22,717 nt of DNA from a virus. Position 1 is the stretch's first letter. Every line of letters starts with the position of its first letter. Both the position numbers and the translations under genes were made by a program. Below, piece after piece: positions 1-4,889 of the stretch. The notes under the pieces are model-generated. The model did no database searches. It saw only the letters and a list, made by a program, of their open reading frames with translations, and was not told the DNA's origin. The stretch spans positions 1 through 22,717 of the IMG/VR virus record IMGVR_UViG_3300021091_000452. The stretch is one strand, 5' to 3'.

Positions 1-313
1 TCATCAGCGTTCTATTGAGCGATTTGATGCAGTTCCTGGTTATCATCAGCGCAAGATTGATGAACTCAAGTCTGGTAAGTGTGACATTGACTATACCATC
101 GAGACTGGTAAAAAGTATCACAAAATCATCTTTGTTGATGGTGGTGGACAACGCTCTGCTCATGCTTTCATTGACAAGAACACTGGCGAAGTGTATAAAA
201 CTGCCTCATGGAAGTCTCCTGCCAAAGGTGTTCGTTATGACCTGCGATTGATTGCTGATCGTGAATACCTGCTGGAACATGCAGATTGGAGCGGGGGGTA
301 TTTATACAAATAA
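1..313 (+). CDS. Small conserved cyanophage protein, C-terminal part (5' end outside window)
   Basis: The frame starting at base 2 is open to the TAA at 311-313 and gives 103 residues with no start codon required, so the gene enters from the left edge. The visible part has charged and glycine-rich stretches, including FVDGGGQRSAHAF, and ends in a well-formed C-terminus with ASWKSPAKGVRYDL and then DWSGGYLYK. I recall this VYK-ASW-PAKGVRYDL pattern from small cyanophage proteins of unknown function, but that is memory, not a search. An overlapping frame from 15 to 251 also stays open but has leucine/serine-rich, non-protein-like content. No catalytic motif is visible and no function is proposed. 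Confidence 0.85.
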   Translation, partial: HQRSIERFDAVPGYHQRKIDELKSGKCDIDYTIETGKKYHKIIFVDGGGQRSAHAFIDKNTGEVYKTASWKSPAKGVRYDLRLIADREYLLEHADWSGGYLYK

Positions 314-375
314 CTCACTCCCAGTCAGTTGGAACTTTCTATGATGCTATTGGAAACTCTGGACATTATTGCACG

Positions 376-576
376 ATGACTTACACTGACATCACAAAAC
401 TTGAGAATTGCCCTGAGTGTGGTGCAAACTGGGTTGAAAAACTCATCCCACAAAAATACTGGGAAAACTATTCTCCACCCTATTTTTATAGTCGTGTGAT
501 TGGTATTGAATTGCTTGGTGAAGATCGTATCAATCATTGGGTGTGCCCTGATTGTAACCACAAGTTTCCACGATGA
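376..576 (+). CDS. Small zinc-ribbon-like protein (two CxxC pairs)
   Basis: The 66-residue product has two cysteine pairs, CPECG near residue 13 and CPDCNH near residue 60, the layout of a treble-clef or zinc-ribbon metal site. The segment between them is aromatic (KYWENYSPPYFYSR). A single Zn ion is the likely ligand; the partner (nucleic acid or protein) cannot be told. I chose ATG 376 because the next gene starts in an almost identical context (ACGATGACTTAC). The frame also extends upstream to a TTG at 286, which would overlap the previous gene by 28 nt and add 30 residues with no clear pattern. The stop overlaps the next start as ATGA. Confidence 0.75.
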   Translation: MTYTDITKLENCPECGANWVEKLIPQKYWENYSPPYFYSRVIGIELLGEDRINHWVCPDCNHKFPR

Positions 577-827
577 CTTACTCTAACCTCTCCAAGATTC
601 GCCCGAAACTGAGAACATCAGGTAACATCACAGGTAACTTTGGACGCTCTAAAGCTAAAGCAGGTTCTTCACTCAATGATCTGGGTGGTGATGGTAACAT
701 TGGTTCCACACAGACTGAATACCTGAACCGATTGTATTATGCTTTTGATCATACTACCGAACCTCAACTTCGTTCATTTCTTTACACCGAAATTCGCAAG
801 ATTCTCATTCAACAAGGTAAATGGTAA
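573..827 (+). CDS. Hypothetical 84-aa basic protein
   Basis: ATG 573 overlaps the preceding TGA (ATGA), which suggests translational coupling. The N-terminal half is basic and rich in Gly, Ser and Asn (KIRPKLRTSGNITGNFGRSKAKAGSSL), probably flexible. The C-terminal half (from about residue 49) looks like an amphipathic helical pair, TEYLNRLYYAFDH and then PQLRSFLYTEIRKILIQQGKW. No enzyme motif is seen. No Shine-Dalgarno site precedes the start. I do not assign a function. Confidence 0.75.
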   Translation: MTYSNLSKIRPKLRTSGNITGNFGRSKAKAGSSLNDLGGDGNIGSTQTEYLNRLYYAFDHTTEPQLRSFLYTEIRKILIQQGKW

Positions 828-831
828 TCTC

Positions 832-975
832 ATGAAATACGAAGTCAAGTTATATGTTGGTGGCAAAGTTTTCACCGAAAGTGTAGAAGCCGTCAACAAT
901 CAGGACGCAAAAGCAACAGCACTTGCTCGCAATCCGAAAGCAAAAGTGATTGGAGTTAATCCAGTTTTCCGGTAA
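832..975 (+). CDS. Hypothetical 47-aa protein
   Basis: The product starts MKYEVKLYVGGKVFTESVEA and continues with NNQDAKATALARNPKAKVIGVNPVFR. It looks like a small alpha/beta fold: a beta hairpin, a helix with Ala-rich face, and a last beta strand. The frame is open further upstream to 739, but that part only shadows the previous gene, and ATG 832 lies 4 nt after its stop, so 832 is the natural start. The stop codon TAA at 973-975 overlaps the first base pairs of the repeated leader element. I recall similar short KYEVKLYVGGK proteins in cyanophages; function unknown. Confidence 0.75.
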   Translation: MKYEVKLYVGGKVFTESVEAVNNQDAKATALARNPKAKVIGVNPVFR

Positions 976-1011
976 TTAAAATAGCTCACCTCCAAAGCGT
1001 TCCTATGGTAT
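974..1011 (+). repeat. Leader repeat, copy 1
   Basis: A 38-bp sequence identical to 1639-1676 (AATTAAAATAGCTCACC, then TCCAAAGCGTTCCTATGGTAT). The core 978-1009 also matches 3924-3955 with two substitutions. It sits between the stop of the 47-aa gene and the start of the next. No Shine-Dalgarno site lies between it and the start. The first bases, TAAAAT, resemble a -10 box, but no matching -35 hexamer is visible. Confidence 0.9.
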
Positions 1012-1027
1012 GAGCACCACCCCAACC

Positions 1028-1291
1028 ATGATCGACTTCCCCACACTACAATCTAAGGATGGCACAATGCTAGTCGGATTCTATCCTGTTCAGACGCCAT
1101 TTGGTGACATTTCAGAAGAGTGGTGCCTGCAAATCTTGTCTTGGAAAGGTATTGATCAGATCAGCAAAAAGTATCTGAATCGTGTTGAAAAGTCTCTTGC
1201 AATTCGTGACCGTCTCAATCATGATTACATTCTGACTGGTGATAATCAAGATTTGCCACAACAAGGTAACCCTTTCTACGGTGCAGTCTGA
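1028..1291 (+). CDS. Hypothetical 87-aa protein behind leader repeat
   Basis: The product begins MIDFPTLQSKDGTMLVGFYP and continues with a mixed alpha/beta pattern ending NPFYGAV. No known motif is recognised. An ATG at 1010 would add MSTTPT, but it lies in the tail of the repeat; in the second copy the equivalent bases are not ATG, while the tails align (CACCAC...CCAAC) so that ATG 1028 matches the start of the gene behind copy 2. That is why 1028 is preferred. Its TGA overlaps the next ATG (TGATG at 1289-1293). Confidence 0.75.
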   Translation: MIDFPTLQSKDGTMLVGFYPVQTPFGDISEEWCLQILSWKGIDQISKKYLNRVEKSLAIRDRLNHDYILTGDNQDLPQQGNPFYGAV

Positions 1292-1488
1292 TGCGATTCC
1301 AAGTTACTCAAATTGAGTTTGATTTTGATGATGAAGAGGAGATGAATGAGGACGAAAAAAATACTATCACCAACGAATGTATCGGTCAAGTATGGGAAGC
1401 AATCGATGAAGATGACTTGATTGAAGAGATCACATGTACAACTGGTTGGTGTATCAAATCGATTGACTATCGTCATGTGTTAGTCTAA
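1291..1488 (+). CDS. Small acidic protein (65 aa)
   Basis: The start overlaps the preceding stop by one base (TGATG), a coupling signature. The protein opens with MRFQVTQIEFDFDDEEEMNE: a beta strand and a strongly acidic run, then a helix, then another acidic helix (EAIDEDDLIEEI) and a C-terminal strand ending SIDYRHVLV. Acidic small early proteins of phages often bind host proteins, but nothing here identifies a target. A fragment resembling its C-terminus appears again at 2040-2069. I recall the VTQIEFDFDDE opening from cyanophage genomes; function unknown. Confidence 0.8.
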   Translation: MRFQVTQIEFDFDDEEEMNEDEKNTITNECIGQVWEAIDEDDLIEEITCTTGWCIKSIDYRHVLV

Positions 1489-1491
1489 ACA

Positions 1492-1644
1492 ATGAGACGC
1501 AAATCCCTGACTTTTAAGAAACTCAATTCCATGAAAGTTCTCACACTCATCTTCATCGTAGCATTGTTTTTTTCACCCTCTGTTCGATCACTGACTTCCA
1601 ATACTTTACATACGGTAGCAGATCTGATCTCTTCGAGCAATTAA
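1492..1644 (+). CDS. Small membrane or exported peptide (50 aa)
   Basis: This frame is only 50 codons. Its N-terminus is basic (MRRKSLTFKKLNSMK), followed by an uninterrupted hydrophobic stretch at residues 16-27 (VLTLIFIVALFF) and a polar tail (SPSVRSLTS and onward). That is the layout of a signal peptide or a single membrane segment. A second ATG at 1531 would give 37 residues starting just before the hydrophobic core and is equally possible. Neither start has a Shine-Dalgarno site; ATG 1492 is 4 nt after the previous stop. The TAA at 1642-1644 lies inside leader repeat copy 2. Function unknown. Confidence 0.6.
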   Translation: MRRKSLTFKKLNSMKVLTLIFIVALFFSPSVRSLTSNTLHTVADLISSSN

Positions 1645-1676
1645 AATAGCTCACCTCCAAAGCGTTCCTATGGTAT
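1639..1676 (+). repeat. Leader repeat, copy 2
   Basis: Perfect 38-bp direct repeat of 974-1011, beginning within the last codons of the small membrane-protein gene and ending 21 nt before ATG 1698. The 3' flank CACCACTCACTCCAACTCATC is also partly alike in copy 1. No Shine-Dalgarno site lies between repeat and start. Confidence 0.9.
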
Positions 1677-1697
1677 CACCACTCACTCCAACTCATC

Positions 1698-2012
1698 ATG
1701 CGTAAGATCGAATCCCAGATGAACACTGCTATCACTGAGCACAAAGATCTCAAGTCAGGCAACACTCAAGTGGTTACTTATACCAACTGTTCTGATGTCT
1801 ATCTGCACGGTAATCTGATCGCTCGGATTGGTGAAACCTGGATCGAATTGTTCGATGGTGGTTGGCAATCACATACCACAAAGTCTCGCCTCAATGCACT
1901 TCTCCAAGCGTTTGGTATGCCTGGTGAGTATGTCTTCCAAAAGAACTTTCAGTGGTTCGTTCAATACAACGGAGCACCGATTCCTTTCTTCTCTGGTATG
2001 CGTCTCGCTTGA
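1698..2012 (+). CDS. Conserved cyanophage protein of unknown function (104 aa)
   Basis: The product starts MRKIESQMNTAITEHKDLKSGNTQVV. Its centre has DVYLHGNLIARI, followed by GGWQSHTTKSRLNALLQAFG near residues 57-76 and a C-terminal FQKNFQWFVQYNG segment. The NTxV / VYLHGNxIA / GGWxSxTTKSRLNA pattern is one I associate with a family widespread in cyanophages, with no known function; this is memory only. The start is fixed by the leader repeat ending 21 nt upstream. The frame continues past the TGA with an in-frame fragment described separately. Confidence 0.8.
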   Translation: MRKIESQMNTAITEHKDLKSGNTQVVTYTNCSDVYLHGNLIARIGETWIELFDGGWQSHTTKSRLNALLQAFGMPGEYVFQKNFQWFVQYNGAPIPFFSGMRLA

Positions 2013-2069
2013 ATCTTTCTCACTTTAATTAACAACAAAACCATTGATTATCGTCACATTCTCAAATGA
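2013..2069 (+). pseudogene. Possible remnant of a paralogue of the 65-aa acidic gene
   Basis: After the TGA at 2010-2012 the same frame runs 18 codons to TGA 2067-2069 and ends TIDYRHILK. The 65-aa gene at 1291-1488 ends SIDYRHVLV. At DNA level ATTGA-TATCGTCA is shared apart from third-codon changes. The fragment has no start and no acidic N-terminal part, so it looks like a 3' scrap left by duplication or recombination; a chance match is possible. Its stop overlaps the next start as ATGA. Confidence 0.4.
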
Positions 2070-2239
2070 CTGACCTTCGTTACTCTACGGGTGAAGAACT
2101 TGAAGAGTTCCTGTATGAAAAGTGCAGGCAAGATCCTGATCTTCTCGCTACTATCATCAATGAGTATGTGTGCTCGCTGAGTGATAACAAACTGATTGAA
2201 CTTGAAGACTTTCTCACTAACAACTTTGGAGACGATTGA
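2066..2239 (+). CDS. Small acidic protein (57 aa)
   Basis: The product MTDLRYSTGEELEEFLYEKC continues with RQDPDLLATIINEYVCSLSD and ends NKLIELEDFLTNNFGDD. It is acidic and apparently all-helical. It begins in an ATGA overlap with the remnant fragment and ends in a TGATG overlap with the next gene. The C-terminal SD--LI--LEDF pattern resembles the C-terminus of the next gene (SD--LI--VEEY), and both encode exactly 57 residues, so they may be tandem paralogues. No function assigned. Confidence 0.75.
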   Translation: MTDLRYSTGEELEEFLYEKCRQDPDLLATIINEYVCSLSDNKLIELEDFLTNNFGDD

Positions 2240-2412
2240 TGAACCGCACTGAACTCCAAGAATCATACATTCAACAGGTGATTGATAGTATGGACTACAA
2301 AACAATGGAACGTTTTGTGTATGATAATCTACAAGATAATCTGCAAGGTTATAGCGACGAAGAACTGATTGCAGAGGTTGAAGAATACTATCCCGAACTG
2401 CTGGAAGATTGA
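2239..2412 (+). CDS. Small acidic protein (57 aa), recurrent in cyanophages
   Basis: The start ATG 2239 overlaps the previous TGA by one base. The product begins MNRTELQESYIQQVIDSMDY and ends YSDEELIAEVEEYYPELLED after a central FVYDNLQDNL segment. It is helical and acidic. I recall the YDNL---GYSDEELI-EVE-Y-PELLE pattern as a frequent small cyanophage protein without known function. Coupling to the upstream gene is clear from the overlap. Confidence 0.8.
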   Translation: MNRTELQESYIQQVIDSMDYKTMERFVYDNLQDNLQGYSDEELIAEVEEYYPELLED

Positions 2413-2461
2413 ATCATGACGCATTATGTTTAATCTTTGTATCATTATCTGAACCAAGCTC

Positions 2462-2581
2462 ATGTATCTCAAAGTCACAAGATTGTCCCGCAGCAAAAAC
2501 GAATGGACGAGATTTGTTCATTTTCCTGATACTTACACTTTCCGCCATGCTGTTCGTCTTTTAGGCAATTCTCGCAAATGA
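2462..2581 (+). CDS. Small basic peptide (39 aa)
   Basis: The 39-codon frame encodes MYLKVTRLSRSKNEWTRFVH and then a tail ending VRLLGNSRK. It is basic, unlike its acidic upstream neighbours, and reads as one beta-rich unit followed by a helix. The stop TGA (2579-2581) overlaps the first bases of the terminator stem, typical of a last gene in a phage operon. A 49-nt gap without another good frame separates it from the previous gene. Short length is the main reason for doubt. Confidence 0.6.
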   Translation: MYLKVTRLSRSKNEWTRFVHFPDTYTFRHAVRLLGNSRK

Positions 2582-2604
2582 CCCTACTTATAGGGTCTTT
2601 TTTT
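2580..2604 (+). terminator. Rho-independent terminator of the first small-gene block
   Basis: Stem GACCCTA (2580-2586) pairs perfectly with TAGGGTC (2591-2597) around a CTTA loop and is followed by seven T residues (2598-2604). The last codon of the 39-aa gene overlaps it. The endonuclease gene on the other strand ends in the T-run. Confidence 0.9.
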
Positions 2605-3487
2605 ATGTCTTGTAATACCAATAACAACCAACCCAACTATTTTTTCCTGGATTTTTAAGTGATTTAAGTAATCCTGTTCCACGCTTTCCTCTTATAGTTA
2701 ATGATGCTTTATTTGCACTTTCAAACTCATAAACAAGTTTGCCAGTTTTCTTATCATAACCAACCACAGGTTTAATGACTGGTCTATTGTCGAGTTTCGT
2801 CCATTTATATCCATAAGCAGTCCAACCTTCTTTCATTGCTCTACATATGTTTCCTGCATATTTTTCGTTTCCTGTTACTTTAAGTGCTGCCTCTCTTGTA
2901 CCATCAAACTCAACAATCTCACCAGTTGTTATACTCTTACCCTGAATCTTTCGTTTTGCATGTGTACCACCTAAGTTCTTTTGTAAGAACATTCCCCACT
3001 TTTCTCCACGTTCTAACTTATTTTTAAGTCCAATACTTATACTCTCTTTCCACTCATCAGAACGAGAAACATTGCTCATCGTTTCTGATATTTTCTGTTT
3101 CGTATCTTCTGTGTGCTCAAAGTATTCTCCACCAGTTGTTGCATTATATCCACCCCGATATGAGTCGAGAAAATCTATCCACCATATTTCACGCTCATTT
3201 AGTATATCTACATTACACTCTTCAAGTATACGAATCTTGAATTTTTCTAGACCATACTTATTGATTGCCTTGTAGAGTGGTCTATCACTATGGATTCTAC
3301 TTTCTGTGATGTGTGCTAACCAACGTTTGTTGAGTTGTTGTCTTGTTTGACCAACATACTTCTTATCATTAACTGTGTTGGTGATGAGATAGATTATTCC
3401 TTGTTCCAATTCTATAACGTGCTGAGTGATTTGGTGGTATTTATGATAACCTACTGTCTTTTGGCAAGTTTTCCACAATTTCCACAA
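2603..3487 (-). CDS. GIY-YIG homing endonuclease with two C-terminal DNA-binding repeats
   Basis: Residues 30-35 (GIIYLI) and 43-48 (KYVGQT) form the GIY-YIG signature. Downstream are the expected Arg 55 in NKRW, Glu in LNEREIWWI (98-100) and Asn 115 in GYNATTGG, so the nuclease centre looks complete. The C-terminal half has two tandem modules, about 196-230 (REAALKV ... YGYKW) and 250-292 (ANKASLTI ... GCYWYY), of the NUMOD type that binds target DNA in free-standing homing endonucleases. The enzyme would cut a phage allele lacking the gene and promote its spread. The listed start is TTG; no ATG precedes the domain. A TTG at 3409 would give a compact N-terminus, MEQGIIYLI. The gene is antisense to all neighbours and stands alone. 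Confidence 0.85.
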   Translation of the reverse strand: MWKLWKTCQKTVGYHKYHQITQHVIELEQGIIYLITNTVNDKKYVGQTRQQLNKRWLAHITESRIHSDRPLYKAINKYGLEKFKIRILEECNVDILNEREIWWIDFLDSYRGGYNATTGGEYFEHTEDTKQKISETMSNVSRSDEWKESISIGLKNKLERGEKWGMFLQKNLGGTHAKRKIQGKSITTGEIVEFDGTREAALKVTGNEKYAGNICRAMKEGWTAYGYKWTKLDNRPVIKPVVGYDKKTGKLVYEFESANKASLTIRGKRGTGLLKSLKNPGKNSWVGCYWYYKT

Positions 3488-3680
3488 TCTGGGGAAAACG
3501 TTTATAAAAATAGGTTTGTGTGATTGTATAAAATTAGTGTTGTAATTAAATGCTTCTGGGTGTTGTTATCTTACAGGTCAGTTTATCACACGCCCGCAAA
3601 AATGTCAAGACCCCCGTGATCAGAAAATCTCCACAATCGCAAAAAAACTATAAGGACCGCAAATAAATATCCCTAGACCA
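3488..3680. other. Intergenic stretch upstream of the endonuclease and second small-gene block
   Basis: The intergenic span to 3736 contains no convincing gene. A 38-codon frame (3550-3666) exists without a ribosome site. An ATAAATA sequence at 3663-3669 matches the late-promoter core seen before gp25 and gp8. For the - strand endonuclease, TATACAAT (3518-3525, read on -) and TATAAA (3501-3506, read on -) are possible promoter elements, but neither has a good partner box. Confidence 0.4.
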
Positions 3681-3709
3681 TTGACATTTACGCCACAGTA
3701 TCTTAGAGT
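3681..3709 (+). promoter_or_regulatory. Sigma70-like early promoter
   Basis: TTGACA (3681-3686, consensus) is followed after 17 bp by TAGAGT (3704-3709, four of six matches). It lies 28 bp upstream of a gene with a good AGGAG ribosome site, so it is well placed to be read by host RNA polymerase. Confidence 0.65.
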
Positions 3710-3736
3710 AGTTTCATAACACACAGGAGCGAACTT

Positions 3737-3910
3737 ATGTCAGTTGTATATCAGCAGGCACAGAAGCAGCGTTATAGGATCACTCTGGATCTATCAGTAT
3801 TCGGTGACTTCGACCCACACCAGATTGATTGGGAGAAGTTATTCAAGTTGGAAGGTGCGGAGAAGTGTGAAGCTTATGTTGAGGATCTAAGTACACCTGA
3901 CCGTTGGTGA
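3737..3910 (+). CDS. Conserved small cyanophage protein (57 aa)
   Basis: ATG 3737 has a clear Shine-Dalgarno site, AGGAG at 3725-3729, with 7 nt spacing, one of few in this half of the window. The product starts MSVVYQQAQKQRYRITLDLS and continues with VFGDFDPHQIDWEKLFKLEG, ending YVEDLSTPDRW. I recall the RYRITLD-SVF-DFDPHQIDW and EDLSTPDRW patterns from many cyanophages, function unknown. It is the first gene after a sigma70-like promoter, so it is probably early. Its codon use (CTG, CGT, GAC) is less AT-biased than that of the structural genes. Confidence 0.85.
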   Translation: MSVVYQQAQKQRYRITLDLSVFGDFDPHQIDWEKLFKLEGAEKCEAYVEDLSTPDRW

Positions 3911-3923
3911 TTATAGGGATTCA

Positions 3924-3955
3924 AAAATAGCTCACCTTTAAAGCGTTCCTATGGT
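3924..3955 (+). repeat. Leader repeat, copy 3 (diverged)
   Basis: Thirty of 32 bases match the core of copies 1 and 2; CACCTCC becomes CACCTTT. It lies 13 nt after the stop of the 57-aa gene and 35 nt before ATG 3991. The conserved blocks are AAAATAGCTCACCT and AAAGCGTTCCTATGGT. Confidence 0.85.
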
Positions 3956-3990
3956 GCAAGGGTCACTCCCACACAGTCACTGACACTTTG

Positions 3991-4272
3991 ATGCTGAACT
4001 TCATCCCCTACGCTATTCGTCGTCCGTTCTACTATGTGTTCGACCTGATCGCATGTTCTGATTTTCGCAATGAAGAATTCGGTCGGATCTTTGATGCCTA
4101 TGAGTATGAGCAATCAACGCAAATCCTAGGGTTCATTAACTACTTGGGTATGTCAGGTCAGTTAGATCTACCTGAGAACTTTGACCTGTTCGCTGATGTT
4201 GAAACTCTAGAGCAAGCAGTAGAGAAGTGGAATGATTATCAGGACTTGATGAACACTTCCACGCTGGCATAG
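3991..4272 (+). CDS. Hypothetical 93-aa protein behind leader repeat
   Basis: The product starts MLNFIPYAIRRPFYYVFDLI and continues with ACSDFRNEEFGRIFDAYEYE. A central helix (TQILGFINYLGMSGQLDLP) and an acidic C-terminal half follow, ending KWNDYQDLMNTSTLA. A TTG directly before the ATG also opens the frame, but ATG is the plain choice. The N-terminal aromatic and basic stretch could be membrane-peripheral, but no true transmembrane segment is present. Function unknown. It follows leader repeat copy 3 with no Shine-Dalgarno site. Confidence 0.75.
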   Translation: MLNFIPYAIRRPFYYVFDLIACSDFRNEEFGRIFDAYEYEQSTQILGFINYLGMSGQLDLPENFDLFADVETLEQAVEKWNDYQDLMNTSTLA

Positions 4273-4293
4273 GTAACAACAAAGGGGAATGAG

Positions 4294-4341
4294 ATGCGCC
4301 TCTATAAAGACACTCACTGTTCCACACTTATTCTAACATAA
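4294..4341 (+). CDS. Possible 15-residue peptide with strong ribosome site
   Basis: AAGGGGA at 4282-4288 lies 5 nt before ATG 4294, the best ribosome-site match nearby, but the frame is only 15 residues (MRLYKDTHCSTLILT). It ends 10 nt before the next gene, so it may be a coupling leader, or the ribosome site may be accidental. Confidence 0.25.
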   Translation: MRLYKDTHCSTLILT

Positions 4342-4351
4342 AACACGAAAA

Positions 4352-4477
4352 ATGTCCAAGTCTGTGATGCTTTCTCTTCTTGCTCAGGGTAACACTGGCA
4401 GCGAGATTCTGTCGATTCTTGATACTCTCGCTGCTGAATCTGTGAGTGATACTGAGGAGAGCACTATCGAGTTCTGA
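4352..4477 (+). CDS. Small conserved cyanophage protein (41 aa)
   Basis: The product is MSKSVMLSLLAQGNTGSEIL followed by SILDTLAAESVSDTEESTIEF: a short N-terminal helix, a GNTGSEIL turn, a second helix and an acidic tail. I recall the MSKSV---LL--GNTG-EIL-ILD pattern as recurrent in cyanophages, without known function. No Shine-Dalgarno site precedes the ATG; the leader is A-rich (ACACGAAAA). It is the last intact gene of the accessory block; a promoter for the next region starts 26 nt after its stop. Confidence 0.75.
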   Translation: MSKSVMLSLLAQGNTGSEILSILDTLAAESVSDTEESTIEF

Positions 4478-4502
4478 TTGTTAACAACTGTGCGTCCCCT
4501 GG

Positions 4503-4531
4503 TTGACACTGGGGGGCGTTTATGTTATACT
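4503..4531 (+). promoter_or_regulatory. Near-consensus sigma70 promoter
   Basis: TTGACA (4503-4508) and TATACT (4526-4531) are separated by exactly 17 bp: eleven of twelve bases fit the consensus. It is the strongest host-type promoter in the window. The -35 box lies between CCCC (4497-4500) and GGGG, a partial dyad that could hold an operator. No gene of normal size follows for about 350 bp. Confidence 0.8.
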
Positions 4532-4537
4532 CGTAGA

Positions 4538-4620
4538 TATCAGTGCGGGCCAGTGTTTTGCCGCCCGTTGTTGATGGCGTCGTGGCGGCGTTGCGTTAAT
4601 TAACCCCCGTATTAAAAAAA
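4538..4620 (+). ncRNA. Possible structured leader or small RNA
   Basis: Just downstream of the promoter is a GC-rich stretch, unlike its AT-rich surroundings. CGGGC (4546-4550) can pair with GCCCG (4563-4567); GCCGCC (4560-4565) can pair with GGCGGC (4584-4589). The two stems share 4563-4565 and exclude each other. A 9-codon frame (4574-4603, MASWRRCVN) lies across the second stem. A 10-bp palindrome GTTAATTAAC is at 4595-4604. No clear terminator hairpin is seen. Confidence 0.3.
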
Positions 4621-4699
4621 GCAAACATCCCTAATCTATAACAACTCCGTACCACGGCATCGATATATTTCTCTTATAAAAAAATTTTCCGGAATTATA

Positions 4700-4853
4700 A
4701 TGAGACACAAAAACCCCCCGCCACCCCTATTGGAACTTTTGGAAGGTTGTTTTTGTTGGTTGGTTAATACGACATCCCGATAAGGTTTTCCGAATCATTG
4801 GAATACCTATTGGGATTCTTATTGTAATGATATATAATGCGGTAATCAAATAA
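4700..4853 (+). pseudogene. Small membrane protein split by one base in a C6 run
   Basis: ATG 4700, with GGA 6 nt upstream, encodes MRHKNP and then meets a run of five A and six C (4709-4719). In this frame it stops at 4781-4783. The +1 frame is open from 4704 to TAA 4851-4853 but has no ATG before codon 4827. Skipping one C joins them into a 50-residue protein: MRHKNPRHPYWNFWK, a hydrophobic segment VVFVGWLI, RHPDKVF, and a second hydrophobic segment RIIGIPIGILIVMIYNAVI. That is a plausible two-segment or re-entrant membrane peptide. A real frameshift mutation, a homopolymer sequencing error and programmed +1 slippage at CCC-C all fit. Confidence 0.5.
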
Positions 4854-4889
4854 AAGAGTTAGAAAAAATTTCCCGGAAAAAAAATTTAT

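Noticed and set aside
15-251. Open frame of 78 codons at the left edge
   Set aside because: It overlaps the real frame (base 2 to 313), which has a protein-like sequence; this one is leucine/serine-rich and ends inside it.
990-994. CACCTCC in the leader repeat as mimic of the 16S rRNA 3' end
   Set aside because: Copies 1 and 2 contain the anti-Shine-Dalgarno sequence, but copy 3 has CACCTTT while flanking blocks are kept, so selection for pairing is unlikely.
2054-2305. Minus-strand frame of 83 codons
   Set aside because: It is antisense to two coupled 57-codon genes with better context and has no ribosome site.
3550-3666. 38-codon frame before the second small-gene block
   Set aside because: No ribosome site, no recognisable pattern, and its end lies in the promoter area; kept only as a remark on the intergenic stretch.
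2029-4487. TAACAAC after three stop codons (about 2030, 4273, 4481)
   Set aside because: Only seven bases in common, with different spacing and flanks; not distinguishable from chance.
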